NCBI GenBank assembly: GCA_030539275.1
Contig: JAUNSK010000026.1
Coordinates: 1-54,462, forward strand
DNA length: 54,462 nucleotides
Source of the DNA: Oscillospiraceae bacterium
GTDB taxonomy: Bacteria > Bacillota > Clostridia > Oscillospirales > Ruminococcaceae
Direction: 5' to 3'
The number at the start of each line of letters is the position of its first letter. Position 1 is the stretch's first letter. Under the pieces are notes generated by a model. It was given only the letters and a program-made list of their open reading frames with translations. It was not told the DNA's origin and ran no database searches. This document shows positions 43,833 to 52,584 of this stretch, piece by piece. Both the position numbers and the translations under genes were made by a program.

Positions 43833-44696
43833 TCATGTCCTTATAATGTTTTCGGCAAGATATGCAAATTCAAACCTTTCTTTAAGCTCGTTATAAGCCC
43901 TGACTGCGCAGTCATGCTCATCAAATATTCCGAATACACTTGATCCGCTTCCTGACATCCTTGCACCAAGACAATTGTATTTTGTTAATGCTGTCATAAT
44001 GGAATTAACATCATCGAGATCAGTTACAAGCTCAAAAGTATTTACGGATTCCTTCATCAGTGCAGCTATATCTTTCTTTTGCAATAATTCAAGAATCAGA
44101 CCTGAATTTTGGTGCACAGGTGAATGAAGACTGTCTATCATCTGATAAGCAGTTTTCGTTGAGATCCCGCTGTGACCTTTTGCGCAGACAATAAAATGCT
44201 TTGGGAATGTATCAAGAACTGAGATTCTTTCACCGATACCACAAACATGTGCAAGACCGCCATAGATGAAAAAAGGAACATCTGCACCGATACCGGCACC
44301 GAGTATAGCAAGCTCATCATCTGTGAGACCAGCACCGGTAAGAGTATTGAGTGCCTTCAGGACACCTGCGGCATTTGTGCTGCCACCGCCCATTCCGGCC
44401 TGTGACGGAATATTTTTTATTATGGATATAGAGGCACCTGAATCAGGCTGACCAGTATGATCAAAAAATAGTCTGCATGCCTTATATACGATATTTCTTT
44501 CATCACACGGGATGGATGCATCTGTACAGGATATTTTTATTTTTCCTGTTGTGTCAACTGATACTTCAAGAGTATCGTGCAGGGATATTTCTTCAAATAT
44601 ACTGTCTATTTCGTGATATCCGTCATCACGTCGGCCTGTGACGTCAAGTGTAAGATTTACTTTTGCATATGTTTTAACGGTAAGCTTATCTGCCAT
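43833..44696 (-). CDS. ispE: 4-diphosphocytidyl-2-C-methyl-D-erythritol kinase
   Basis: 287-residue GHMP kinase of the MEP pathway. N-terminal AKVNLTLDVTGRRDDGYHEI, ATP loop PSQAGMGGGSTNAAG, and C-terminal GARMSGSGSSVFGIF. Overlaps the aminotransferase gene by 11 nt. Works in the same route as Dxs and IspA encoded 30 kb away. Confidence 0.96.
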   Translation of the reverse strand: MADKLTVKTYAKVNLTLDVTGRRDDGYHEIDSIFEEISLHDTLEVSVDTTGKIKISCTDASIPCDERNIVYKACRLFFDHTGQPDSGASISIIKNIPSQAGMGGGSTNAAGVLKALNTLTGAGLTDDELAILGAGIGADVPFFIYGGLAHVCGIGERISVLDTFPKHFIVCAKGHSGISTKTAYQMIDSLHSPVHQNSGLILELLQKKDIAALMKESVNTFELVTDLDDVNSIMTALTKYNCLGARMSGSGSSVFGIFDEHDCAVRAYNELKERFEFAYLAENIIRT

Positions 44697-45864
44697 CTGA
44701 AATCTCCTGTAAAAATTCTTTTATTCTTGATATCGCTGTGTTGAGATGATTGAGTGAATATGCATATGATACCCTGATATATCCTTCACCGCAGTCTCCA
44801 AAAGCATTTCCGGGAACAACTGCGACTTTTTTTAAGTACAGAAGTTTTTCACAGAATTCCTCACTTGTAAGACCTGTCCCTGCGATACACGGGAATACAT
44901 AAAATGCTCCTTCAGGATTAAAGCATGAAAGACCAAGCTTATTGAATGCACCAACAAGGAATCTTCGTCTAACATTGTATTCGTCAACCATCTTTGCAAC
45001 TTCTCTGTCGCAGCTTGTCAGTGCTTCTATGCCGGCATACTGACTGACTGTAGGTGAACACATGATCGCAAACTGATGAATCTTGACTATTTGTCTGACA
45101 AGGGGAGCAGGGGCACAAAGATAACCCAGTCTCCAGCCAGTCATGGCAAAAGCTTTTGAAAATCCGTTGATCATTATTGTGCGTTCTCTCATACCATCTA
45201 TCTCAATAACAGAACAGTGCTTTTTGCCGTAAGTAAGTTCAGAATATATTTCATCTGATAAAATCAATATGTCAGTACCGCGCAGGACTTCCGCTATTTC
45301 CTCGAGATCTTCTCTGGTCATTATTGCACCGGTAGGATTGTTCGGAAACGGTAAAATAAGAAGCTTCGTTTTATCAGTTATTTTGTCCTTCAGATCCCCG
45401 GCTTTAAGTTTAAAATTGTTTTCAACCTTTGTCTGGACCGTTACAGGGATACCGCCCGACAGTCTGACTATAGGCGAGTAGCAGACAAAACATGGTTCAA
45501 CTATCAGAACCTCGTCACCAGGGCTTACTATTGAACGTATCGATATGTCAATAGCTTCAGAGCCGCCGACTGTTACTATTACCTCATCTTCAGGGTGATA
45601 CTGGACACCGGTTCGTTTTATTGTGTAATCACTTATTGCTTTGCGAAGATCCATAAGACCTGAATTAGCGGTGTATACTGTTCTTTTGGTCTCGATCGTC
45701 TGTATTGCTTTTTGTCTTATTGACCATGGGGTAGGAAAGTCAGGTTCACCGACACCAAGACTTATTACTCCATCGATCGTTGCTGCAATGTCAAAAAACT
45801 TCCTGATTCCTGAAGGCTTTATTTCTTTGATAGTATTGTTAAGTACATTTTCATAATTAATCAC
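44686..45864 (-). CDS. PLP-dependent aminotransferase, class I/II
   Basis: 392-residue fold-type I aminotransferase. Motifs: GVGEPDFPTPW, PFPNNPTGA, ILSDEIYSELTYG and the PLP Lys in GFSKAFAMTGWRLGY. Closest to AspB/PatA-like enzymes; substrate (aromatic, aspartate or alanine) cannot be told from sequence. It overlaps the lrp gene by 4 nt, so that regulator is probably dedicated to it. Confidence 0.9.
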   Translation of the reverse strand: MINYENVLNNTIKEIKPSGIRKFFDIAATIDGVISLGVGEPDFPTPWSIRQKAIQTIETKRTVYTANSGLMDLRKAISDYTIKRTGVQYHPEDEVIVTVGGSEAIDISIRSIVSPGDEVLIVEPCFVCYSPIVRLSGGIPVTVQTKVENNFKLKAGDLKDKITDKTKLLILPFPNNPTGAIMTREDLEEIAEVLRGTDILILSDEIYSELTYGKKHCSVIEIDGMRERTIMINGFSKAFAMTGWRLGYLCAPAPLVRQIVKIHQFAIMCSPTVSQYAGIEALTSCDREVAKMVDEYNVRRRFLVGAFNKLGLSCFNPEGAFYVFPCIAGTGLTSEEFCEKLLYLKKVAVVPGNAFGDCGEGYIRVSYAYSLNHLNTAISRIKEFLQEISDGR

Positions 45865-46343
45865 GGAGATACCATACCCCTCTCGTCAATTATGTTGTCC
45901 TGATCTATAAATATTCCTTTTTCCTTATATCTTCTGAGCACAAAGTGTGTAGCAGTAGAAATAACGCCGTCGATTGTAGACAGCTTCTGTGAAACAAAAA
46001 GTGCAATGGTTCTGAGATTGCTTCCTGATGCTGTTACAGCAAGATCGTAGCCGCCTGACATCAGAGATACACTTTCAACCTCATCATACATCATGATCGT
46101 TTTTGCAAGATCATCAAAACCGCAGTCTCTTTGCGGTGTTACTCTTATTTCTATGAATGCAGTTACGGTATCCTTATCAGCAAGCTCATCATTGAGAATT
46201 ACACTGTATCCCATGATTATGCCTTTTTGCTCATATTCCTTTATTTTAGCCGCGACCGCCTCCTGTGTGGTCCCAAGCATATCAGCAAGCTGCTGATCAG
46301 TAAATCTGGCATTTTGTTTTAAAAGCTGTAATAAAGAATCCAT
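45861..46343 (-). CDS. Lrp/AsnC-family regulator
   Basis: 160 residues: N-terminal HTH (DQQLADMLGTTQEAVAAKIKEYE) and a C-terminal RAM domain binding amino acids (AFIEIRVTP, VESVSLMSGGYDLAVTASG). Coupled to the aminotransferase gene (ATGA overlap). The ribosome site GGAGC sits right after a 15-bp hairpin, a possible autoregulatory element. Confidence 0.92.
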   Translation of the reverse strand: MDSLLQLLKQNARFTDQQLADMLGTTQEAVAAKIKEYEQKGIIMGYSVILNDELADKDTVTAFIEIRVTPQRDCGFDDLAKTIMMYDEVESVSLMSGGYDLAVTASGSNLRTIALFVSQKLSTIDGVISTATHFVLRRYKEKGIFIDQDNIIDERGMVSP

Positions 46344-46357
46344 ATTTGCTCCTTTTT

Positions 46358-46395
46358 TTACAAAGCAGTACCTGATGACCGGTACTGCTTTGTAA
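46358..46395 (-). repeat. 15-bp inverted repeat before lrp ribosome site
   Basis: Arms TTACAAAGCAGTACC and complement with an 8-nt loop. On the minus strand it is followed by AAAAAAAGGAGC, i.e. the lrp ribosome site, not by a U-run, so it is no ordinary terminator for the PHP gene upstream. Confidence 0.85.
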
Positions 46396-46402
46396 GATGT
46401 TT

Positions 46403-47236
46403 TTAAATTTTCATTCCATACGGCTTACGGTTTTTAAAGTAGTATACTTTGTCAAAACCTGCAGCACGTAAAAGGTCAGTGCCGTATTTTATTGAGCTTC
46501 CTATGTCAGCGGTGCAGTGGGCATCAGAGCCGAGGGTTATGATCTGTCCTTTGCATTCACGGAACATATTGATATAGTAAAGTTCGGGAAAGGTTTTTTT
46601 ATAGCTTTGTCTGAGCCCTGAGGTGTTTATCTCCAGACCTATTCCTTTCTCAGACATCAGCCTGAAACAATCTGCTATCAGCTCATCATAAACGGACAGG
46701 TCAGTTTTTATTCCTGCTTCACCTTCTATATAGCGAAGCGGATATGTCAGATGGCCAAGAACATCAAATCTGCCCCATTCACAGAGTTTTTTTATCTCAG
46801 AGAAATACTGACTCAGAAGCATCGGTATATCTTCCTTACTGTAGTCAAGAAATGCGAAGTCCTGTTTTAATTCAAGCTCGTGGACTGAACCGATAATATA
46901 ATCGAGCCGCTCGTCGCAGACGATCTTTTGCGCATCTTCAAAATTATGAGTTGCCTGGCCAAGCTCAATTCCGTTAATAAAGTTCAGAGTATCAGAGTAT
47001 TTTTCTTTTATTTTCAAATTTTCCGCCATAGAATGTTCAAAAAGCTCAAGATTATTGAAGTAATGCTCATCATTATAGCTTATCTTTGCTGTTTCGGGAC
47101 CATACAGTCTGTTTGCTTCACAGTGTTCTGTGACAGCATATGCCTTAAGACCAAGCTGTATGGCTCTGAGTGCTCCGTTTTCCGGAGTATCTGTTCCATC
47201 CGGCGAATTTCGTGTGTGTGTATGACAATCAATCAT
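46403..47236 (-). CDS. PHP-domain histidinol phosphatase
   Basis: About 277 residues, HisK/HisJ-type. Metal-binding CHTHTRNSPDG at the N-terminus, AVTEHCE, and late LGSDAHCTADIG. It dephosphorylates histidinol phosphate in histidine synthesis; some PHP relatives act on other phosphoesters. Start 47236 is preferred to 47260 because TAAGGAT lies 8 nt upstream of it. Confidence 0.85.
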   Translation of the reverse strand: MIDCHTHTRNSPDGTDTPENGALRAIQLGLKAYAVTEHCEANRLYGPETAKISYNDEHYFNNLELFEHSMAENLKIKEKYSDTLNFINGIELGQATHNFEDAQKIVCDERLDYIIGSVHELELKQDFAFLDYSKEDIPMLLSQYFSEIKKLCEWGRFDVLGHLTYPLRYIEGEAGIKTDLSVYDELIADCFRLMSEKGIGLEINTSGLRQSYKKTFPELYYINMFRECKGQIITLGSDAHCTADIGSSIKYGTDLLRAAGFDKVYYFKNRKPYGMKI

Positions 47237-47287
47237 GCAGAATATCCTTATCTTTTTCAATATATTATGTATACTTTTACTTCTTTT

Positions 47288-47296
47288 ATTATATCA
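47288..47296 (-). promoter_or_regulatory. Extended -10 promoter of PHP/lrp group
   Basis: TGATATAAT on the minus strand: perfect TATAAT (47288-47293) with TGn directly upstream. No good -35 box, as usual for extended -10 promoters. Confidence 0.5.
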
Positions 47297-47384
47297 CGTT
47301 TGCTCAGACAAGACTATATTTTTTTGATATTTTTTCTTGGAATTTTTGAAGATCATTCTGGATGGATATATTTCATATGACGGT

Positions 47385-49958
47385 TTATCTTATCAGATTA
47401 CTGATGTATCGGAATTTCAGCTTATCTTTTTTATTTAATGAATTATATATTGATGATGCCAGATGATTAGCAAACGCAACAGCATGCTTTGATTCTTCCT
47501 GTGATATTTCCTCGTTGCTGAATCCTGCCTTAAGTGCTGATTCGATCACTTTCCTGAGGCCTTCGGTATCGCAGAAATCAGAAGCATTTTTTTCAATATA
47601 TGCTGCGAAGTCCAAAGGAAGCATATTGCCCTGATCAAAACCTTTGTAAAGCAGCAGTTTTTTGATATAAGCGTATGCATTAAGAACATTTTTACTGTTT
47701 GAGCCTGTTCTCATGGAAAGTATTATTCTGCGCACACAGATAATATGTCTGGTCATTATTAAAAAGATGACAGCAGCTGTGATAACAAATAAAAGCAGAA
47801 TGATCTTTACTGTCAGCAGTATAACTGATGCTGATGAAGATGAAGCATCTGACTGTGAGGAAGATCCCGGGTCTGAAACTGAGGTTATCTGTGTTGTTTG
47901 CGTTTGTGTGTCGTCTGCAGCCGGATTATTATGTTTCTCAGCTGTTGTTGTTATATCTGTGGATGGCTCTGTAGTAACCGGAGTTGTAGTGACCTGGCTT
48001 GTAGAGCCGGGTGTCTGTGAAGTTGTTGTCTGGGATGCTTCAGACTGTGCTGATGCTATGCCGTCAGAATAACCCGGAGTAAATTCAACCGGTACCCAGC
48101 CGTATCCGTCAATATAGAACTCGCTCCATGCATGGGCACGTGAGTCCGGAATATCAATCGAATATCCTGCATCTTTTTTGTTGTCATCATTAAAGTCAGA
48201 TGGGATAACTACATAACCCTCTGCATATCTTGCCGGGATCCCTGCCATTCTGGCAAGAACAGTACCTGCTGTCGCGAAGTGTGAGCAGTAGCCTTTATGG
48301 TTTTCCACCAGAAGATAATATGTCAGATCATACTGCGAAGGTGTAGTTCCGGGTGTCAGCGAGTATGTGGCATTTTCATGAAGGGTATTCCTTATGGAAG
48401 TTATGATTTCCTGCATATTTGAACCGTTATACTGAGGTATATCAGAAAAACGTTCGTGAAGTTTGTGCATATACTCATTGTCAGGCAAAGAGAGATAATT
48501 CGATACTGCAAATTTGTTGTACTCGGATTCAACTTTCCTGAATGCTTCATTTTGTGTAAACAGGTTCCTGTTATCTTCTATGTATGAAATATCATTTTTT
48601 GTATCAGGTGCTGTATACATGCTGTATGAATATGTGCTCAGAACATCGTTCTGGATATAAGCATCATCTTTCATATCAAACCCTTTTGAATTTGCACCAT
48701 ATGGAATAAACAGATATCCGGATTTTTTGAATTTTGTCATTATAGTTATTCTGCTTGGAGATACAGGATACAGACCAGTTTCAAACAGGATCTTGTTGTT
48801 AAGGTAGTTGAACTGCTGCGGAAAAATATTCTCTTCTCTGAATGAATCGAACATCTCCTTATTGCTGTTAATGGTCTTATCATTGATAGCATACCATGTA
48901 TTGTTCTTAAAATCTTTACCGACAAATCCACGCAGGTAAAGATTGGTGTATAACTCGTCACTTACGTTTATAGTCAGATCAGTCTGGTTGTCAAACTTTA
49001 CTGCATTAAGACTTCCGAGATGAGACTGTTTTCCGACCGGAAGACTGCCTGATTTTTCAGTGAAAGCGTTTATCATGGATTCTATGGAAAAATCAGAAAT
49101 GGTAGTTTTAATATTGTTTCTTACATCATTAACCTCAGACGAACGTTCGTAGGCGAATATTTTAAGAATAAGTGATGTTACTGCAAAAATGCATATAACA
49201 AAAGCAAGAGTGATTATTCCTATCGTTTCTATTACGTTGTTCTTAAGATTTCCTGATGAAACAAAGATATTTTTCTTCCTTACAAAAACCGGCTGGGCGG
49301 TTGTTGACTGAAATTGATTTCCGGCTATTCGCATTGCAAAAACTGAGATCCAGTATGCTATAAGTACAAAGAATGCAGGATGTGACGGAGCAAGTCCGAA
49401 ATACAGACCTGTTTCGATAAAAGGAAATGTACTGAGAAAAGCAAAAATAAATCTCGGTTTTATTATTGTGTTATAGCAAACAATGCTTGTTATGATAACG
49501 AACAGAAAAATAAAGAAAATCGTCAGACTCATAACAGGATCAACATCTTCTGGTATCGAATAATATGAGCGGTTTGAGGTTGTAATATGTATATCTGATG
49601 CTATTGTATTTATCAGGGATGCATAGCCGTATACTATTGCATTTCTGTACTTATATACCTCGTAGCCGATAATCGCGTAAACCGGTATCAGCAGAAGCTT
49701 TGCCCTTGAGGGAAACATGAATATAAGTGAGCATACAGCAAACATTATGCCTACTGCAACAAAGATCGGTTTGCCATAGTATTCAAAATTAAATAATGTC
49801 AGAAAAGAAAATACAAAACTAAAAACACCTGCAGCTGCTGTAATAATAAGAAGAAGTGCAGGTGTTATTGATGATGTACTGTTAATAGTAAGAGATATTG
49901 AGTCAGTTATGGTTATGCCGTTTGACAGGTTGTCAGTGTTATTACTTCTTTTTTTCAT
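47385..49958 (-). CDS. Membrane transglutaminase-like protein (TgpA type), copy 2
   Basis: 857 residues with about six to seven N-terminal helices, a large extracellular part, a transglutaminase core (Cys in KGYCSHFATAGTVLARMAGIPARY, His in RAHAWSEF, third-position segment VEFTP), a Thr/Ser-rich linker (about 640-710), another helix (VILLTVKIILLLFVITAAVIF) and a cytosolic helical tail. Same architecture as the gene at 28284-30593 but strongly diverged. Third gene of the second MoxR operon. Confidence 0.9.
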   Translation of the reverse strand: MKKRSNNTDNLSNGITITDSISLTINSTSSITPALLLIITAAAGVFSFVFSFLTLFNFEYYGKPIFVAVGIMFAVCSLIFMFPSRAKLLLIPVYAIIGYEVYKYRNAIVYGYASLINTIASDIHITTSNRSYYSIPEDVDPVMSLTIFFIFLFVIITSIVCYNTIIKPRFIFAFLSTFPFIETGLYFGLAPSHPAFFVLIAYWISVFAMRIAGNQFQSTTAQPVFVRKKNIFVSSGNLKNNVIETIGIITLAFVICIFAVTSLILKIFAYERSSEVNDVRNNIKTTISDFSIESMINAFTEKSGSLPVGKQSHLGSLNAVKFDNQTDLTINVSDELYTNLYLRGFVGKDFKNNTWYAINDKTINSNKEMFDSFREENIFPQQFNYLNNKILFETGLYPVSPSRITIMTKFKKSGYLFIPYGANSKGFDMKDDAYIQNDVLSTYSYSMYTAPDTKNDISYIEDNRNLFTQNEAFRKVESEYNKFAVSNYLSLPDNEYMHKLHERFSDIPQYNGSNMQEIITSIRNTLHENATYSLTPGTTPSQYDLTYYLLVENHKGYCSHFATAGTVLARMAGIPARYAEGYVVIPSDFNDDNKKDAGYSIDIPDSRAHAWSEFYIDGYGWVPVEFTPGYSDGIASAQSEASQTTTSQTPGSTSQVTTTPVTTEPSTDITTTAEKHNNPAADDTQTQTTQITSVSDPGSSSQSDASSSSASVILLTVKIILLLFVITAAVIFLIMTRHIICVRRIILSMRTGSNSKNVLNAYAYIKKLLLYKGFDQGNMLPLDFAAYIEKNASDFCDTEGLRKVIESALKAGFSNEEISQEESKHAVAFANHLASSIYNSLNKKDKLKFRYISNLIR

Positions 49959-49969
49959 ACTGTTTGTCC

Positions 49970-51163
49970 TTAAATAATCATTTTATCAATTCCATCCTGT
50001 ATGATATCCTGATAAACAGGAATGGCGTTTATATCGTCGGTACTGTTAAAGTACGAAGGAAGCTGCTCTGAGTCATCAGCTATGTATATGAATGATTTTC
50101 TGAATGAATTGCCGAGCTGTGAAAAATCTGCAAATACTTTTTCTGATAAGACAGGAGTAATATATATGGTATGTGAAAATGCATGTGCAGCTGACTCGGT
50201 TACATGATGCAGAAATGCAAAAGGGGAGTCTGCATAACTTCCGTTTGAAAAAACAGAACATAGAAAAAATGAGAAATCATCCTCAGACTGGATAAATTCA
50301 GTCTGCATAATTCTGGCTTTGGGATTATACCATTTTAGCTGATGAGGAATATTATTTGCAATAAGATAGTATGAGATGCTCATAGCTGTTTCAAGAGAGG
50401 CATCATTTTTATCAAGTGAGATCAGTGATGAATCCGGATTGTAGAACTCGAAAAGAATAACGATCTTGCTGCTGACAGGAAGACTGTATTCCTTGACCAT
50501 AAGAGCATCGGTTTTAGATGAAATATTCCAGTGGATCCTGTTAAGCTTGTCTCCCATATTGTATTCACGGATATTAAAGATTTCACTGCAGTCGTCACCG
50601 GCTTTTATTTTTGAAAATTCATCTATCTCAGAGAGATCAGTAAGTGATGTTTCAAGCTGCGGATGTACAGCTGACCTGACAGGTATTACTGTCATTTCTT
50701 CAGAGATGTTAAGATTAATATTTTTTGAAAACAGTTTTATGTAGTCAAATATTTTCATTTTAACAAGAGTTATCCGTACTTTTCCGCAGTGCGCATAGGA
50801 AACGCTGAATTTTATGCTCTGATTGTTAGCTGCTGAAACAGGAAGCATAGTTGTTAGTGTCTGCTCCTCGCCTGTCAGTGTATTGTATATTTTAAGAGTT
50901 GCTGTTGCACATGAGACAGGTAAGATACAGTTGTTGATAATATTGACTACTATTTTAGACTGTGTATTTCTTACAATTGTTACATCTTCAATATTAAGCT
51001 TTGCCGTTATGTTTTTTGCTATAGAAAAAAGAATGATGACCTGAATAACCGGAAAAATACTGGCAAGAATCAGCGTTGCAAGTGATATATTGTCAATGTA
51101 GAGAATGTAGAAAAATACCAGGGATACTAATATTACTGCGTACAGCAGTTTGTTCCTGATCAT
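49970..51163 (-). CDS. DUF58 protein, copy 2
   Basis: 397 residues, two N-terminal helices, and the DUF58 motif YNMGDKLNRIHWNISSKTDAL near residue 200, with MVKEYSLP and IVILFEFYNPD after it. Overlaps the moxR gene by 4 nt. Confidence 0.92.
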   Translation of the reverse strand: MIRNKLLYAVILVSLVFFYILYIDNISLATLILASIFPVIQVIILFSIAKNITAKLNIEDVTIVRNTQSKIVVNIINNCILPVSCATATLKIYNTLTGEEQTLTTMLPVSAANNQSIKFSVSYAHCGKVRITLVKMKIFDYIKLFSKNINLNISEEMTVIPVRSAVHPQLETSLTDLSEIDEFSKIKAGDDCSEIFNIREYNMGDKLNRIHWNISSKTDALMVKEYSLPVSSKIVILFEFYNPDSSLISLDKNDASLETAMSISYYLIANNIPHQLKWYNPKARIMQTEFIQSEDDFSFFLCSVFSNGSYADSPFAFLHHVTESAAHAFSHTIYITPVLSEKVFADFSQLGNSFRKSFIYIADDSEQLPSYFNSTDDINAIPVYQDIIQDGIDKMII

Positions 51164-52131
51164 TCTTTGTTCCCCTTGTCAAATGTGATCTCAGGCGGTT
51201 TTACATTTTCAAGTATCTCATCAAGAATATCATCAGGCGTCATATTGCTGATCCTTGCATTTGAACTGAGGATAAGCCTGTGAGCAAATGTATCCTTGTA
51301 CATATAGGATATATCATCAGGAATTATGTAAGTACGTCCTTTCAGAAGTGCTGTTGCTTTTGATACTGCCATAAGTGCAAGAACTCCTCGCGGACTGATT
51401 CCGAGTTTTATCATAGGATGATTTCTTGTTGCCTGAGCCAGTCTTGCAAGGTAAGTATAAATTTTGTCGTCTACATAGATATCCTCAACAACTTTCTGAA
51501 GAGCAATTATATCATCTGCATCAGCAATTGAATTAACCATCTCAAGAGGATTCGACGTTGATCTTGACTTAAGTATATCAACTTCACTGACGATATCCGG
51601 ATAACCCATAGACAGTTTGATCATAAATCTGTCAAGCTGTGATTCAGGAAGTGCCTGAGTTCCGACTGATCCTATAGGATTCTGTGTTGCAATAACGATA
51701 AAAGGCTTCGGAAGTTCTCTTGTTATGCCGTCAACAGTTACCTTGCCTTCTTCCATTATTTCGAGAAGGGCTGACTGTGTTTTGCTGGATGTTCTGTTTA
51801 TTTCATCAGCCAGAAGAAGATTGCACATTGATGCGCCGGGCTTGAAGTCAAATGAACCCGTATCTTTGTTGAATACTGTAAAACCGGTAACGTCAGTCGG
51901 GAGAACGTCAGGTGTAAACTGAATTCTGTTGTGATCAAGAGACAGACATTTTGAAAAAGCCAGTGCCATTGTTGTTTTTCCTACACCAGGAATATCTTCA
52001 ATAAGGACATGTCCTTTTGCAAGAATAGCAAGAAGGATTTTTATAATAATTTTATCTTTTCCGATAACTGCTTTTTTTGTTTCATTTATTATTTCTCTGA
52101 CAATTTTGATGGATCCAGTGTTTCTTGTCAA
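51160..52131 (-). CDS. MoxR-family AAA+ ATPase, copy 2
   Basis: 323 residues. Walker A EDIPGVGKTTM, Walker B LLADEINRTSSKTQSALLEIMEEG, ATQNPIGSVGTQALPESQLDRFM (core ATQNP), GISPRGVLALM. Roughly half of the aligned residues match copy 1 by eye. First gene of the operon. Confidence 0.95.
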   Translation of the reverse strand: MTRNTGSIKIVREIINETKKAVIGKDKIIIKILLAILAKGHVLIEDIPGVGKTTMALAFSKCLSLDHNRIQFTPDVLPTDVTGFTVFNKDTGSFDFKPGASMCNLLLADEINRTSSKTQSALLEIMEEGKVTVDGITRELPKPFIVIATQNPIGSVGTQALPESQLDRFMIKLSMGYPDIVSEVDILKSRSTSNPLEMVNSIADADDIIALQKVVEDIYVDDKIYTYLARLAQATRNHPMIKLGISPRGVLALMAVSKATALLKGRTYIIPDDISYMYKDTFAHRLILSSNARISNMTPDDILDEILENVKPPEITFDKGNKE

Positions 52132-52184
52132 TTATAACACTTCCTTGTTCTTTTTATTTTGTTTTGTGATATGACACAATTATT

Positions 52185-52213
52185 ATTATAACATTACTAA
52201 TACTTTTTTTCAA
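52185..52213 (-). promoter_or_regulatory. Sigma-A promoter, MoxR operon 2
   Basis: Minus strand TTGAAA (52208-52213), 17-nt spacer, TATAAT (52185-52190), about 55 bp before the moxR start. Confidence 0.78.
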
Positions 52214-52311
52214 TATTAAAAATGGAAGTTTACATTTTTGTTAAATAATGAAAACCGGCCGGACGTATATTAAAAACACATTTTACGATAATATTACAGA
52301 GGTGAATTAAA

Positions 52312-52500
52312 ATGAATTATGTAAACTCCGGTGACATTCCGATGGGTTTCGGAATGGCTCTTGCACAGAATTCGCAGGCACTGACTTATTTTGCATCTCT
52401 GCCTGATGATAAGAAGCAGATAATAATAAACGGAACGCATAGTATTAACTCCAAGGAAGAGATGCAGCAGTACGTGATCAATATGATAGGCAGTGTATAA
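52312..52500 (+). CDS. Small conserved-looking protein, function unknown
   Basis: 62 residues, behind AGAGGTGAA at good spacing and closed by a strong terminator, so a real gene. Sequence features: GFGMALAQNSQALTYFASLP, then DDKKQIIINGTHSINSKEEMQQYV; a helical, soluble protein without export signal. I have an impression of similar short clostridial proteins (GMALAQN...FA...) but cannot name a family. A weak GTATA-17-GATAATA match to sigma-G lies upstream (about 52265-52294); not firm. Confidence 0.75.
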   Translation: MNYVNSGDIPMGFGMALAQNSQALTYFASLPDDKKQIIINGTHSINSKEEMQQYVINMIGSV

Positions 52501-52506
52501 GAAAAT

Positions 52507-52559
52507 AAAAGCGGAAAATGACAAAGAGTTCTTAAAGCCTCAGATCATTTTCCGCTTTT
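52507..52559. terminator. Bidirectional terminator
   Basis: 15-bp stem AAAAGCGGAAAATGA/TCATTTTCCGCTTTT with a 23-nt loop between convergent genes; T-runs on both strands. Confidence 0.9.
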
Positions 52560-52584
52560 TGAGAGTCAGATAATAGAATAAAGT

